Source: Carnegiea gigantea (Eukaryota > Streptophyta > Magnoliopsida > Caryophyllales > Cactaceae). Taken from it: a stretch of 64,000 bases of DNA. Position numbers and translations under genes: made by a program. The stretch covers positions 216,001-280,000 of the forward strand of contig JAKOGI010000817.1 in NCBI GenBank assembly GCA_029747015.1, read 5' to 3'. Below the pieces are notes generated by a model. It made no database searches. It saw nothing but the letters and a program-made list of their open reading frames with translations, and had not been told where the DNA came from. Shown here piece by piece: positions 49,801 to 61,800 of this stretch; the stretch's first letter is position 1; each line of letters begins with the position of its first letter.

Positions 49801-52800
49801 GAGTATGAGATGTAACCCCATTTACAATGTCGTGATGAGTATTCGATAAGCATTGAGTTTCCCATTGACTTTTCAATCAAAAAGATTAAAAAAGAAGAAA
49901 ATCAAATAAATGAAATTAACTGAGTTCTGATTTCGGTACCAATGTTCAGGTCCTATCTATATCCATGTCTTTAATTGCCTGAATATGTACTAAGTGCTTA
50001 TCTGAGTGTTATCTTTATTCATATCATTATCTATTCAAGAAAGCACATGAAATCAAGTAACTTATGAAAATAAAAAGCTCAAAGTCTCAAAAAGAGAGAA
50101 AAATATTTAAAAAATTTGATTGGGCATTGGGACTTGATTTTAAAAGATGCTCTTGTGATTTTTGTTGTATGGGGTGAAACTTTGTACTTATGGTTTGCTA
50201 CTTGATTTCGTTGTGTATTTAATTTGCTTGAATCTTGGCCTATTGACTTGGTCGGAATTGGAAATCTTTGATAATGAGTTGTGGGTTGGTAGTGAATTGA
50301 TATATGTGATTTGGAGTAGGCATTCATAGTTGGGTCACTTGATATTCTTACGTAATCCTATTCTTTTCCTACTTGATGGTTTGAATGAATACATGCATTG
50401 TTGTTGTTCTTTGCTCGAGGACTAGCAAGGTCTTGGTGTGGGGAAGTTGATAATTCATATTTTATATATAATTTTCTCCTTTATTTCACCTATTTTTATG
50501 TCTTTGAAATATATTTTTATGGGTAAATAATGCATATTTTATGAAATTTTCAGGTAAAAATAAATATAGAAGAGTTTGGGATGAAGTTGATTAATTCTAC
50601 TCGGAACTCCTACAAGTACAATGCCTAGAGTCCAAACTTAAGCCCAAAGGAAAAGAAAGAGGGCGAAAAAAAAATATCCCATTTTCCCACATGGCTAATT
50701 CTTAACCTAGTCAAATGCCATTAACCAAAATTAATATTATACTTATGACTAGCCATGACCATGCATGTAACATCCCAAATTAATTGGAATTGATTTTCAT
50801 TAATTTTGGGGGTATCCTAAGGGGTTGGATTTTCACTATAAAAAGGGTTCAAGGTTGAGGGAAAAAAGACACTCATATCCATCCATATACACTCACACAT
50901 TCATCCATTCTCTCTCTCATTCTCCCATCTTCTATCTTCTATTTTTTTAGAGAGTTGAGAGAGTATTACTGTAAGACAAGATCATTTGGATTGATGGGTT
51001 AAGAAGAAAATAAGCTTTGTTAGCTATTTTTCTCTTCTCTTCTCATCTCATTTGTGAGTCAAATTTGAGAGTTCACACTAAGTTTCATAATTTTGTGTAA
51101 TTGATTATAAGGTTTGGACATAGGAAGTGAAATATACCAATTCCAATGGTGTTTTTCCTAACTATGGCCGGCTAAACTACTCATTTCTAGGATTAGGATG
51201 GATCCCTCATAATAATATTCTTTTGCTAATTTTTTTTTGGATTATTTTTGTCTCTTTTGCATAATCTTGAGTTTATATTTGATCATCATCGACTTTCGCA
51301 TCTTAATACTAATGTTTAATCATGTTGATGACACTAGTTTAATTTGCTATCTCAAATGAATATTAGACCTTGTAGGCTAATATGATGATTATGCAATTTG
51401 GGCTTAAAATTATAATGGTTTAAATTGAATAATTTATGCTAGAAATTAGATGATTTATATCTAAAAAAACTAGTTCATGCTAAACCACTAGATAAATCAT
51501 CTCAGTTTATAATTATAATCATCTCTTTAATTTATGGCCTAATGCTTGTAGCTTGGGTTGAACAAGAGACAAATTGAATCCCCATTTGAATTAGTAAATC
51601 AATATTAGCATCAAAGGTGAAATCCAAAGTCCTAGAACTTTCTCCTATTTGATTTCTCTCTACTTTGCTACTCATCTGCTCTTCATTTTGTTCATTAATT
51701 CATTTTGATAATCCAACTCTGAAAATTAAATTATTCTTTATAATCGGAAAGGCCAAGTCTAAAATCACTATTATTCCTTGTGGGATCGACACCCTAATAC
51801 TCGCTAGTCTACAATTAACCTTGTTCACTTGCCAGTAAAAAGGGTTTTAAAACTAGAACATAAAGTCTACATCAAGCCTTCAATATCGATATGCCAAAAT
51901 GCCAAGCTAAATCTACTTATGATGTTCCAAATTTCCCTCTGAACAACTCTAATGAGTATAATGGCTCTATTGACATCATCATGTAACAAATGTGACTTCT
52001 AATGCCAAACAACAAGAAGAACTAAGCTTTATAGTGCTTAAAAAAGTGTGCTTAGGGCGTGCCTAGGTGCGCAAAATGCCCAAAGCCCACCCTGTTGCAC
52101 TTTGGAATGGGTCAAGCACAGCACATTCTTAAAGCCCGCCCTTTTCTGGGCTTCAGAGCCACGTGCAAAGCCCATGGAATCCGCGCTTTATAGATCATGT
52201 CAGACGATTTGGGGAAAAACGAAAAACTTTAAAGGGCCTCGACCACCCTTTTTCTTTGTTGAAGCCTCTTAATCAAGTTGCTACTGGAAGTAAACAAAGG
52301 ATATTGCTGCTGCTAAACTTGAACTTGAGTTTAGATCTGAAAACCTTAACTCTGGTGACGACAACCTATTAAGTGCTTTATTCTCCTTTCTTATTTCAGA
52401 TTTTCTTCTTCATCCTACCCCTCCTCCGTTATTTGACAGCCATGGAAAGTTTTTTCCCCCTTTTGTTTTTTTTAAGGGGGTTCAAGGACGTCGAAAAATG
52501 GTGTCTGCTATAGTGCTACAATGGTACCGAACCCTTGCTTTCTTTTTTAGTTTTTTTTTTCCTTCTTAATCTTTCTCCCTTTCTTTCCATCTCTCTTAGC
52601 CTCCCCCCCTCCAAAAAATCTCTGCTTGCAAGGCTTAAGGCAGGTGTTATGTTCTTGGGGTTCAACTTACAGTAATCCAATTGAGTCTTTGTTTAATGCT
52701 TTAAATATATTTTGTTATGTTTAATTGATTCTTTTTTTTATGGAGGTTGGTGAAAATCATTTATTTGATGTCATATCATCTAGCCGATTATCAAAGAAAA

Positions 52801-55800
52801 TAGTTTAGGAATGATTTTCAAGTATCTTTTAGTTAAAGTGCCTCTCGCGTCCAAAAAGGCCACACCTTCGTCTCGAAGCTTTTTTGCACCTCGGGCTTTT
52901 TAAATCTAAGATCCTGGTACACATTCCACTCTAAACTATGTTCAGTGGTCTTTAAATCTCATAAAACCTTTCTGAGTAAGGAAGAGCACTTAGTCACCAT
53001 TTAATGCTACCTTGACTAAAAATCTCTGAAACCTTTTTCTAGAAAGGAAGAGCACTCACTCACCATTTACAACTCACCTTTTTTTTTTTTTTACATTTTT
53101 TCAAAAATCTCGAAAACCATATATAGCGTATGTTTGGCCTAGCTTGATGCAGTGCTTTGTACCTAAAAAACACAAATTGGGCCAAACACTGCTCAATTGA
53201 AAAACTCCAAACTGTTTTTAAAAAGCACTTTTGGGAGAAACTAACCTCAAAAATAGAAGCAACAAATTACTACTTCTGCTTCTAATTTTACGTAAAGAGG
53301 CGCCTGATATTGTGGAGAATTAAGTGATATTTTTCAAATGGACTCTTCTATACCTAGAATATAAAAGAAATTCTCACCCTATATTTTATAAATAGCATCA
53401 TAGTGGTACTATTCTCACATATCTTACCTCTTTTGCTATCTTCATTTCCGGTAGAAGACATCTTTTATTCCTTCAGTTTGAGCTCTGTTTTTCCCCTCTC
53501 AGATTATGAAGGACAACAGGAACCTAACCAAAATGGACCTGAGTCATTAATGTCGTACCGAGCAGTACTCAATTCATGATGTGAGTACCGATATTCAATC
53601 CCTTGAGTATGATTTGTATTTTTTGGTATCGATTCATCTGAAATTCATCAAAAATTCGAATGATTCCAGCCCCAAATCAAACAACCATCAGATTAGTCAA
53701 AGGGATAAAGGGAAACAAAACTCGAAAGTGGTTCTCGTTTATCTAAAAGATGATGGAAGTAAGTAGAATGATGATGGCTAATCAACAATGTCTGGTAAAT
53801 AGCTGTTGAAAGAAAAAGATTAGAGTTGGCTTTCTTTAAGTGTCACCAAGCATGCGAAGAATACGGGTAGATGGAGAAAGAGGAAAGAGAGAGTAAGAAG
53901 AGGGGTAGATGCAGAAAGAGGAGAGAGAGGAAAAAAGGGGTATGGCCATATGGGATGGTTCTAGTTTTTGCAGAATAGCAGCCTTGATGTATCATTTATT
54001 ATGACCACATGTTTCCAGCACCAATCTATGTGGCTAACAACTCATTACTTTCTTTTTTTTTTTTTTTTCCTCTGTTGCCTTTTTAGTATTGAAGTGCTCT
54101 ACATTCCTCCACTTTAGCTTACCTATTTTTGTGTTTCATATGCATTGCTTCCAATCTAATAATATTTACTTTTTTTTTTTGGTTCGTCTAATATTTATAA
54201 TTGTTTTTTCCATAATGTTTTCTATTACTTTTGTAGAGTAAGACCTCAAATCTTGATCATAAGATACGTTTGGCATCATCCGGAAATAGAGCAACTTCCT
54301 CAAACAATGCTTCTTCCACTACGAACAAGGTTAAATGTATTCTTGTATTAACTAATATATTTTTTTATTTAATTAATGTTTTAAAGATGGAAATCATATA
54401 TAAAATTTTGCTCTTTGTAACATTCTAGGTTAAACGACCAGTAAATCTCAATATTGCTAATGAGTTCTCATCCAGGAAATTTCATATGCAATCTATATGC
54501 AATCTAATCCCTCTATGCATGATCAAGTAAGTAACTTTAGTGTCATCTTGTCATATTTTTCATAAAATATTTCAATATTAGCTTAATTTGTTTGTTAATA
54601 ATGATGTTGATATTATGATTTAATATAACAATAAATGTTAACCTTCAATTAGCAACTATCATAGTGAATTAGTCAACCTCTATATTTTATAAGGTCGTGC
54701 TGATATAATGGCGATATATTATTTCTACTTGGCCTCTGTAGTCTCCTTGGTTTATTTGGGGGTTTTCACTTATATTTGAACCTAACTCTTATTAGATTGC
54801 TAGTCAAAAGCTCATTACGAAAGGACATTCTCAAACTTCTTTTGGCCCCTCTGGCCAAATTCTGAAGAAAGAAAAGGCAAATTGGGATCTCATTGCAACG
54901 GAGACTTTCTGTCAAGTTTGTGTTGAAGAGGTTCATGCAGGAAAGAGACCACATACACATTTCAATAACACAGGATGGGATAATGTGGTTATAAAGTTCC
55001 GGCTAAGAAGTGGAAGGAATTGTGATTATAGACAATTAAAAAATAGGTGGGAAGCTCTAAAAATTCAATATAAAGTATGGAAGAAGTTGCTAATGGAGAC
55101 TGATTTAGGATAGAAGCCCGATAAAAACACAATTTTTGCTGATGACTCTTGGTGAGAGGAAAAAATCAACGTTAGTATACCTTTCTAGTACTTCAAATAT
55201 GTTCTTAGCTTTTAATTTGAAGATCATACTAACGTATTTTTCCAATTTCACTTACATGCTAATCGTGAATACGCTAATTTGTCAAGGGGGGTTGGCTAAT
55301 TTAACAGAAATGGAGATAATGTTTTCTAACACGTTTGCAACCGGTGAGCATTCATGGGATCCATATGCACTAGAAATTAATGCAAATTGAGGGCGGGGGC
55401 AGAAGGGGAAGATGAGGCAGTAGAGGAAGAGGAGAATATAAAAGTTATAAGAAATGTAAGGATTGAAGATAGTGGATATGATGGTTGCGGGGTTTCGAAT
55501 ATTAGTTTGGAAAACATCGAGGTTGATAACGTTGATTCTATTGAACAAGACGCTAACAAGACCCCAAAAAAAAAAAAAAATCTAGTTCTAAGGAAGGGAA
55601 AGAAAAACCAACAAAGAGAATTAAGTCAAAAGTAGGTACTGCTACAGGCATGCAAAGTCGGTTAGATCGCATTGTGGAGGCTGCAGGAAGTTATGACCCT
55701 CATTCACTGCGACATCTGTGTAAATGACCTTCCCGGTTGTGCATTGCAGAATGTATGAGTTTGCTAAAAACTCTTCCTTTTGTTGGGCTTGGCAGTGAAC

Positions 55801-58800
55801 TATATATGCTAGGTGCCCGCTTATTTATCAAATGACAATATAGGGAGATGTTTATTGCATTGGAAGATAAAGGCATGAGAGTTGCTTGGCTTGAGGACGA
55901 GTTTGAGCTCATAAAAGAGGGCAAACATACTTCTAGACATTAGTTTTTCTTTTCTTTTTATAGAATAACGCATAGTACCAAGTACGCAACAATATTAGTG
56001 TTTTCTATTTTTTGTGTTTTATTTCGCACTTAATACAATACTATTTTTTATTACTTTTATAGGGAACTTGTTTGGGTGCCATATATTTTATTTCTATGAT
56101 ATTATTTTATTACTGTATCAATTATTGTTTATTTTGTCATGCAATGTTTTGATTATTTTTGTTAGGATGATGAAATTGATATCAACAAAATTAAAAACAC
56201 TACTACTAAAGAGGATAAAATGAATTTTGATGTCTCAGAAGATGAAAATGAAAAGATTGAAATGAGTAATGATGATGACTAAGAACAAATCTTTCTTCAA
56301 CATGAACTTAACAAGAGGAGGATGCTTTCACTTGTTAAATTGGCAGCAACATTATGTATTCAATTTTATATGAAGTACCTCATGAAACGAAAGGTTATAA
56401 CTTTGATATGCTCAGGGTGGCAATAGGCAATATGTCATTGAGGTGCTCAATACCCCATGTGAGAGTTATAGGATGTTCAGAATGGAGCCACATGTATTCA
56501 TCCGACTAGCAAAATTACTAATGGATAGTTATGGTTACCGTTCAACAAGGACGATGCGTGCAGAAAAGGCATTGGCCATATTTCTTTGGACTTGTGCGCA
56601 TGAGCACTCCAATCGTGATGTTCCCGAGAAACAGTAAGTAGAAAATTTACTGAAGTTTTGAAATCTTTGACTGTATTTTCTAGAGATACTATACAACCAC
56701 CCGATCATCAATTTAAAGAGATTCCAAGAAAAATTAGAGAAGGTTATAGAGTTTGGCCACATTTCAAAAGTGCAATTGGAGCTATGGGTGGTACTCACAT
56801 TCGTGCAGTTATAACTCCAAAGGAAAATGAAATTCTATATATATTGGTAGAAAAGGCTATGCCACACAAAATGTGATCGCAATATGTAATTTTGACATGT
56901 TGTTCGCCTTCGTTCAAGCTAGTTGGGAAAGATCTGCGCATGCCACACATATCCTTACCTTAGAATAAAAAAGCCCGAGGCGCCAAAAAGCGCAAAGGGT
57001 CCGAGGGCCTCGAGCTCGGGCTTCGATGCGAAGGTGCGGGCTTTTTAGACGCGAGGCGCACTTTTACTTAAAAAAAAAATACTTGAAAATCATTCCAAAA
57101 CCATATTTCTTCTAATATTAGCTTGATAAAGGCATTAAATAAATTATTTTCACCAACCAATAGAAAAAAAAGAAAATCAATTAAACACGACAAAATACAA
57201 TTAAAGCATTAAACACAGCTCAATTAGACTACTATGAATTAAACCCTAAAAACATAACACATGCTGCCAGCATGCCAGAGAGAGAGAGAGAGAGAAAGGG
57301 ATAAAGATTAAGAAGCACCCCAAAAAAAAAAAAAACCCAGGGCTCGGTACCGTTGTAACACTGGAGGAGGCACCATGTTTGACCTCCTTGAAGCCCAAAA
57401 AAAACAAAAGGAAACAAAGAAAAACCTTTCATGGATGTCCAATAATAGAGGATGAGGGTGAAGAAGGAAGTCTGAAAGAAGACAAGAGAACAACGCATTT
57501 ACTAGATTGTTGTCACCAGAGTTAGACTTTTCAGCTCCAAACTCATGTTCAGTAGTAGCAATATGCTTTGTTTAATTCTAGTAGCATCTTGATTGAAAAG
57601 CTTCCACAAACAAAAAGAAGGGTTGAGGCCCCTTAAAAGTTTTTTTTTCTTTTTTCCCCAAATGGTCTGTTATTATCTATGAAGCACGGGCTTCGTCGGC
57701 TTTGGGCCTCGATCAGAAGCCCAAAAAAGTCCCAAAAAGCGTGGGCTTTAAGAATGGGCTGAGCTTGAACCATTCCTTGGCGCGAGAGAGTGGGTTCTGG
57801 GCCTTTGTGAGCCTAGACGTGCCCCGAGCGCACTTTTTGAAACACAGATCCTTACAGCGACATTAGGAAAGTACAAGAATTCAATATATTTCTACATCCT
57901 CCCCAAGGTATATTCTCCTTTTGCTTTCATTTGCATTAATATTAAAATTGTGCCATTTGTTATAAACTATGTTTAACAATTAATTACTTATTTTTTATTA
58001 GGTAAGTATTATCTCGTAGATGCTGGTTGCCCAAACATGAAAGGATACCTCGCACCTTTTAAAGGACCGCAACATCGATATCATCTTCCTGATTTTAAAC
58101 GTTCAAGTCAACCTCCTACAGGGTACTATAAAGTGCTTAATTTTGCACATGCATCTCTTAGAAATGTGATTAAAAGAACATTTGGGATATGAAAGAATAG
58201 ATGGAGAATATTATTCGATATGCCAAGTTATGAATTCTCTAGACAATGCAAAAATGTGGTGACAACCATGGCCCTTCATAATTATATCAGGAAACATGTC
58301 ATCAAAGATGAAGAGTTCAACAGGTGTGATCAAGATCCCAATTACATGCCTCTAGCAGAAGATGATGAGGGAGAACAACATACCAATCGATATAATTATT
58401 CAATGGAGCATGGCAGAGCATTGGATGATAATGATATGTTTTCTCTTCGCACCAAAATTGTTAGATCTTTAATGAGTAGGTAATAATTGATTTATTTGGG
58501 AGAGAGGTATAAAGAGAAATAAAGGACCATGTTTTATAATATTTTTGTATTGATTAATGCTTCACTTTTGGTTGTTTGTTTTTCCAATTTAATGACTTAC
58601 CAAAAAATAAAATTTCATGTGTATTATCTCTTAGAAATACATAAAAGTTGATGGTTACAAAGCACCAAAAAAAAAAAAAAGCACGCAATCTCTTACTTTA
58701 GTAAAGATATAAGAAGAAATAAATAATTATAATATAAAAAGGAAAAAATAAATGCTAGATTAATTGAGTAGTACTTTAAAAGAACTTCGGCCAAACAACT

Positions 58801-61800
58801 CAAATTGTTCAAAACTATTTTCATATAAATTAGGCCAACACTCCATACTTTCTCCAAAAACAGCTTTTAAACAAACTACTTTTACAAAACAAAAACAATT
58901 TTCCATAAGGTAGGAACATCACCATAAATAGCCTTCATTTGTAGCTCCCCAAATTTTAAAACCAATGATAAGCACTTTTTCTAGGGTACAAAGCTTCAAT
59001 TTCATAAACTGAATTCAAAGTTTCAAGCTACTTGTTAAGCCTCAATGATATCATTGCTAAAAAGAATGCAGCTAAACCATACTTACCAAAGACACTTGAT
59101 GTAACTAGAAGTAAACACCCTCAAACACTTGAAGAAATTTATTGCCAACCACCTTATATGATACAATGGCATCAAATACAGTGATTCATCCATGCCCTCT
59201 AGGTGTAAGACACTAAGACCAGGGGGTGAGGGGGGCTTCCCCACTTAGCGAATTTGTGGATTCAAACTATCCGTTTTGCCAACTAGTTAGGGATTGGACC
59301 TGTGTTTGAAAAAGGTCTGAAAAAGCGTGCCCCAGGCATGCCTAGATTCTCAAAAACCCGAACCTGTTGCCCCTTGCAAGGATCAAGCCCAGCTCATTCT
59401 GTAAGCCCACAAAAGGCCACACATTTTTGCGCTTTAAACTGAGGCTCAAAACGATCCAAGCCCGTGCTTTATTGAAAAAACTCAGTGGAGAGAGAGAAAA
59501 GGGAACACACACCATACAAAAGAACAAGTACATTTATATTAACACTTATTTTTGCTATATTATTCAATTATGGGTAGAAACACTTATCTAATTGCATTCA
59601 ATTGCTTCAGGTATAGACTAAATTGGAGAACTTGAGTTTAGAAACCTTAATTTTTTATACTAAATTGGAGAACCTAAGTTTAGAAACCTTAATTTTTTGG
59701 ATGGAGGGTTGGTTGTAGTCGAAGGCTTGTCCGGTGTTCTAATAAACACATAATTTACCAATCTTTTGCTCATTTTTCCAACACCGATCTATGTCGTTCT
59801 CTCTCTCGATGGGAAATATGGTGATGCAAATGCCCATGGATTCAAAATATGGCCGAACCACGACGAAACGGCCGCGTTGGAAAGGTTTTGGAGTTAGGCG
59901 ATCCGCGTTTTCATGCCGTGATAGTCGCGATATGAAACACGATTGCCGCTTTAGAGCGATTTTTCCGTACCGCTACCGAAACCGAAATCGCGACCGAAAC
60001 CGCATTTTGAATCCTTGCAACCGCCAATAATATAGAAAGAAGGATTAAATAATATACTTCGTTTCTATCCTAATATGCTGTCAAATATCGTTTCCTTTCT
60101 TTTTTCTCTCCTTCCTAAAATGCCTTCAAAATTCATGAACCAAATATAAGCAAATGTGTGCTACTATAATATGGTCTGTTGTGATGTCTGATCACTTATT
60201 TAATACTATCATCTAACTTGTTTGTCAAAAATATGAGGTTGGAAATGATTTTCAAACATTTCTTAGTAAAAATACACCTCATGTCCAAACAACACACGCC
60301 TTCACCTCGAAGCCCGCGCCCTTGCCAAGACTTTTTTGCGATTTTGTGCGCCTCGAGCTTTTTGAATCTAAGGATTGGACTAGGGACATAAAAGGCCCAT
60401 CTAGGACACCTTAGAAATGCACATAGGCTTTGTGAGAAATGCAACAGAACCATCATCTATCCACACAGTCAAAGTGTACCAATTAATTTGCCGAAAATAG
60501 TTTTGAGTCTTATTCATTACCTCCACCTCCTAAACAAGTGGTGAAAATACTTTCACCCAAATAACAGCAATGAATTACCTCTCAATTTTAGGCAAGAATA
60601 TTGCATAAGCTCATAACAGACTATTCAAAAGACACTACCAAAATTTGCCCTAGAATATAAAGGAATTATTCGAATAACCTACAAAGATTATCCAACTAAT
60701 CTACGACGACAAATCTTAACTAACTAAGCATGTAATCAAGAGTCATAGGTCTTTATTCACGTTGTCCTTGGTCCCCGTACGGCGTACCCACATTGCATCA
60801 ACTATCAACTCAAGACATCACTTGAGACACCCACACAAGCCTCACCTTCATTTCTCATCAAAGCCTTCGTTACAAACCTAGAAGGGATCAAATGTGCATC
60901 AAATGATCAATCTGGAACTATGAATTGCGAGAAAAGCGACTAGCCTTAAAAATGCCGGCAGGTAGCTACTTCGTGAACGTGATGATCTCCACTTTTTGCC
61001 CTCAAATTTCTATTTTCCAAAAAAACACAAGAGCTTTTTACCCACTCTTTTTTTTCCAATGCATAGTCGCTTTTATGTTTTCTTTTCCTTTATGGTCAGG
61101 TATTTAGGATTTCCACATGGAAATATATATTATTGGAACTTATGCTGTTTTTTAACCACACTTAGGCAAGATTTCAAAATGTTCATTTGGTTTGGTTTAG
61201 GTACTTCTTTATCTTTTCTTTAAATCCTACAAATAGATCATTCCTTGCTTTTCTAGGAGCACATTGTTGGTGACCAAATGACATGTAATTTTGATAGTGT
61301 TGGAGTACTTGATAACTCTACTTAGGGAAATTTAGCATGAAGCAAGTGGTATCAACATAGGATATACTTGTCTTTGGTCATCATACACCCCATGAAGTCT
61401 ACTAGTTAATATTAATGCCCCTCATCTACTTATACTTAACAGAATTCCTCTCCCCAAGTATTGGAAATTTTACTAACAGAAGATAGGAATACTTCATTTG
61501 AAAGAGAACTTTGTACCGAAAATGAGGTTTCTCTAAGTTTTTTCTTTCCTAAATTAGATAGCTTAAACATTTTGCACCAAAATAAACATACCACATAGAA
61601 TTTCCCAAACACAAGAGGGCAAGTATTGGGCCCATACTCGCCACTTGGAAAAGACTGGCTTTCCCCCCAACCCCTGCGGCCCCTTCTTCCAGCGTGAAAA
61701 AGAAGGAAGTAAATTATTTGTAAATACCTTAAACTAAAGCTCCAAGAAGCATGGCAAAGCACTTGGTTGTTGAATAAAGTAGTAGAAAGGACACGAACAA

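Larger units (their letters stand above)
41884..51874 (+). mobile_element. Athila-type Ty3/gypsy LTR retrotransposon, 9.99 kb, inactivated
   Basis: The LTRs at 41884-43324 (1441 bp) and 50448-51874 (1427 bp) begin TGATAATTCA and end ACATCA. Both sides carry AGCCT. The primer site TGGCGCCATTGCCGGGGA (43331-43348) is the kind used by Athila and related elements. Gag, protease, reverse transcriptase, RNase H and integrase follow in the gypsy order on the plus strand. The stretch [17 protein letters not shown] before RT is a typical Athila linker. No envelope-like frame is seen between integrase and the 3' LTR (49262-50430). Stops at 46801, 47041, 48344 and 48637 and several frameshifts inactivate it. 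The LTRs are nearly identical by eye, so the insertion is comparatively young. It sits inside the QCR7 intron, opposite in strand to the host gene. Confidence 0.95.
56290..58483 (+). pseudogene. HARBI1-type transposase, interrupted by a hAT-like element
   Basis: The pieces are in order: [24 protein letters not shown] sequence (56470), [16 protein letters not shown] (56550), [22 protein letters not shown] (56740-56810), [17 protein letters not shown] (58018), NVIKRTFGI (58163-58189) and [21 protein letters not shown] (58240). The usual GA(I/L)DGTH has become GAMGGTH, losing the first catalytic Asp, and NVIERTFG has become NVIKRTFG, losing the Glu. Both changes are visible in the sequence. An 889-bp hAT-like element (56959-57847) has inserted between the first and second blocks. 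A TGA follows at 58190. The last exon frame (58220-58483) is otherwise open to its stop. Confidence 0.88.
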
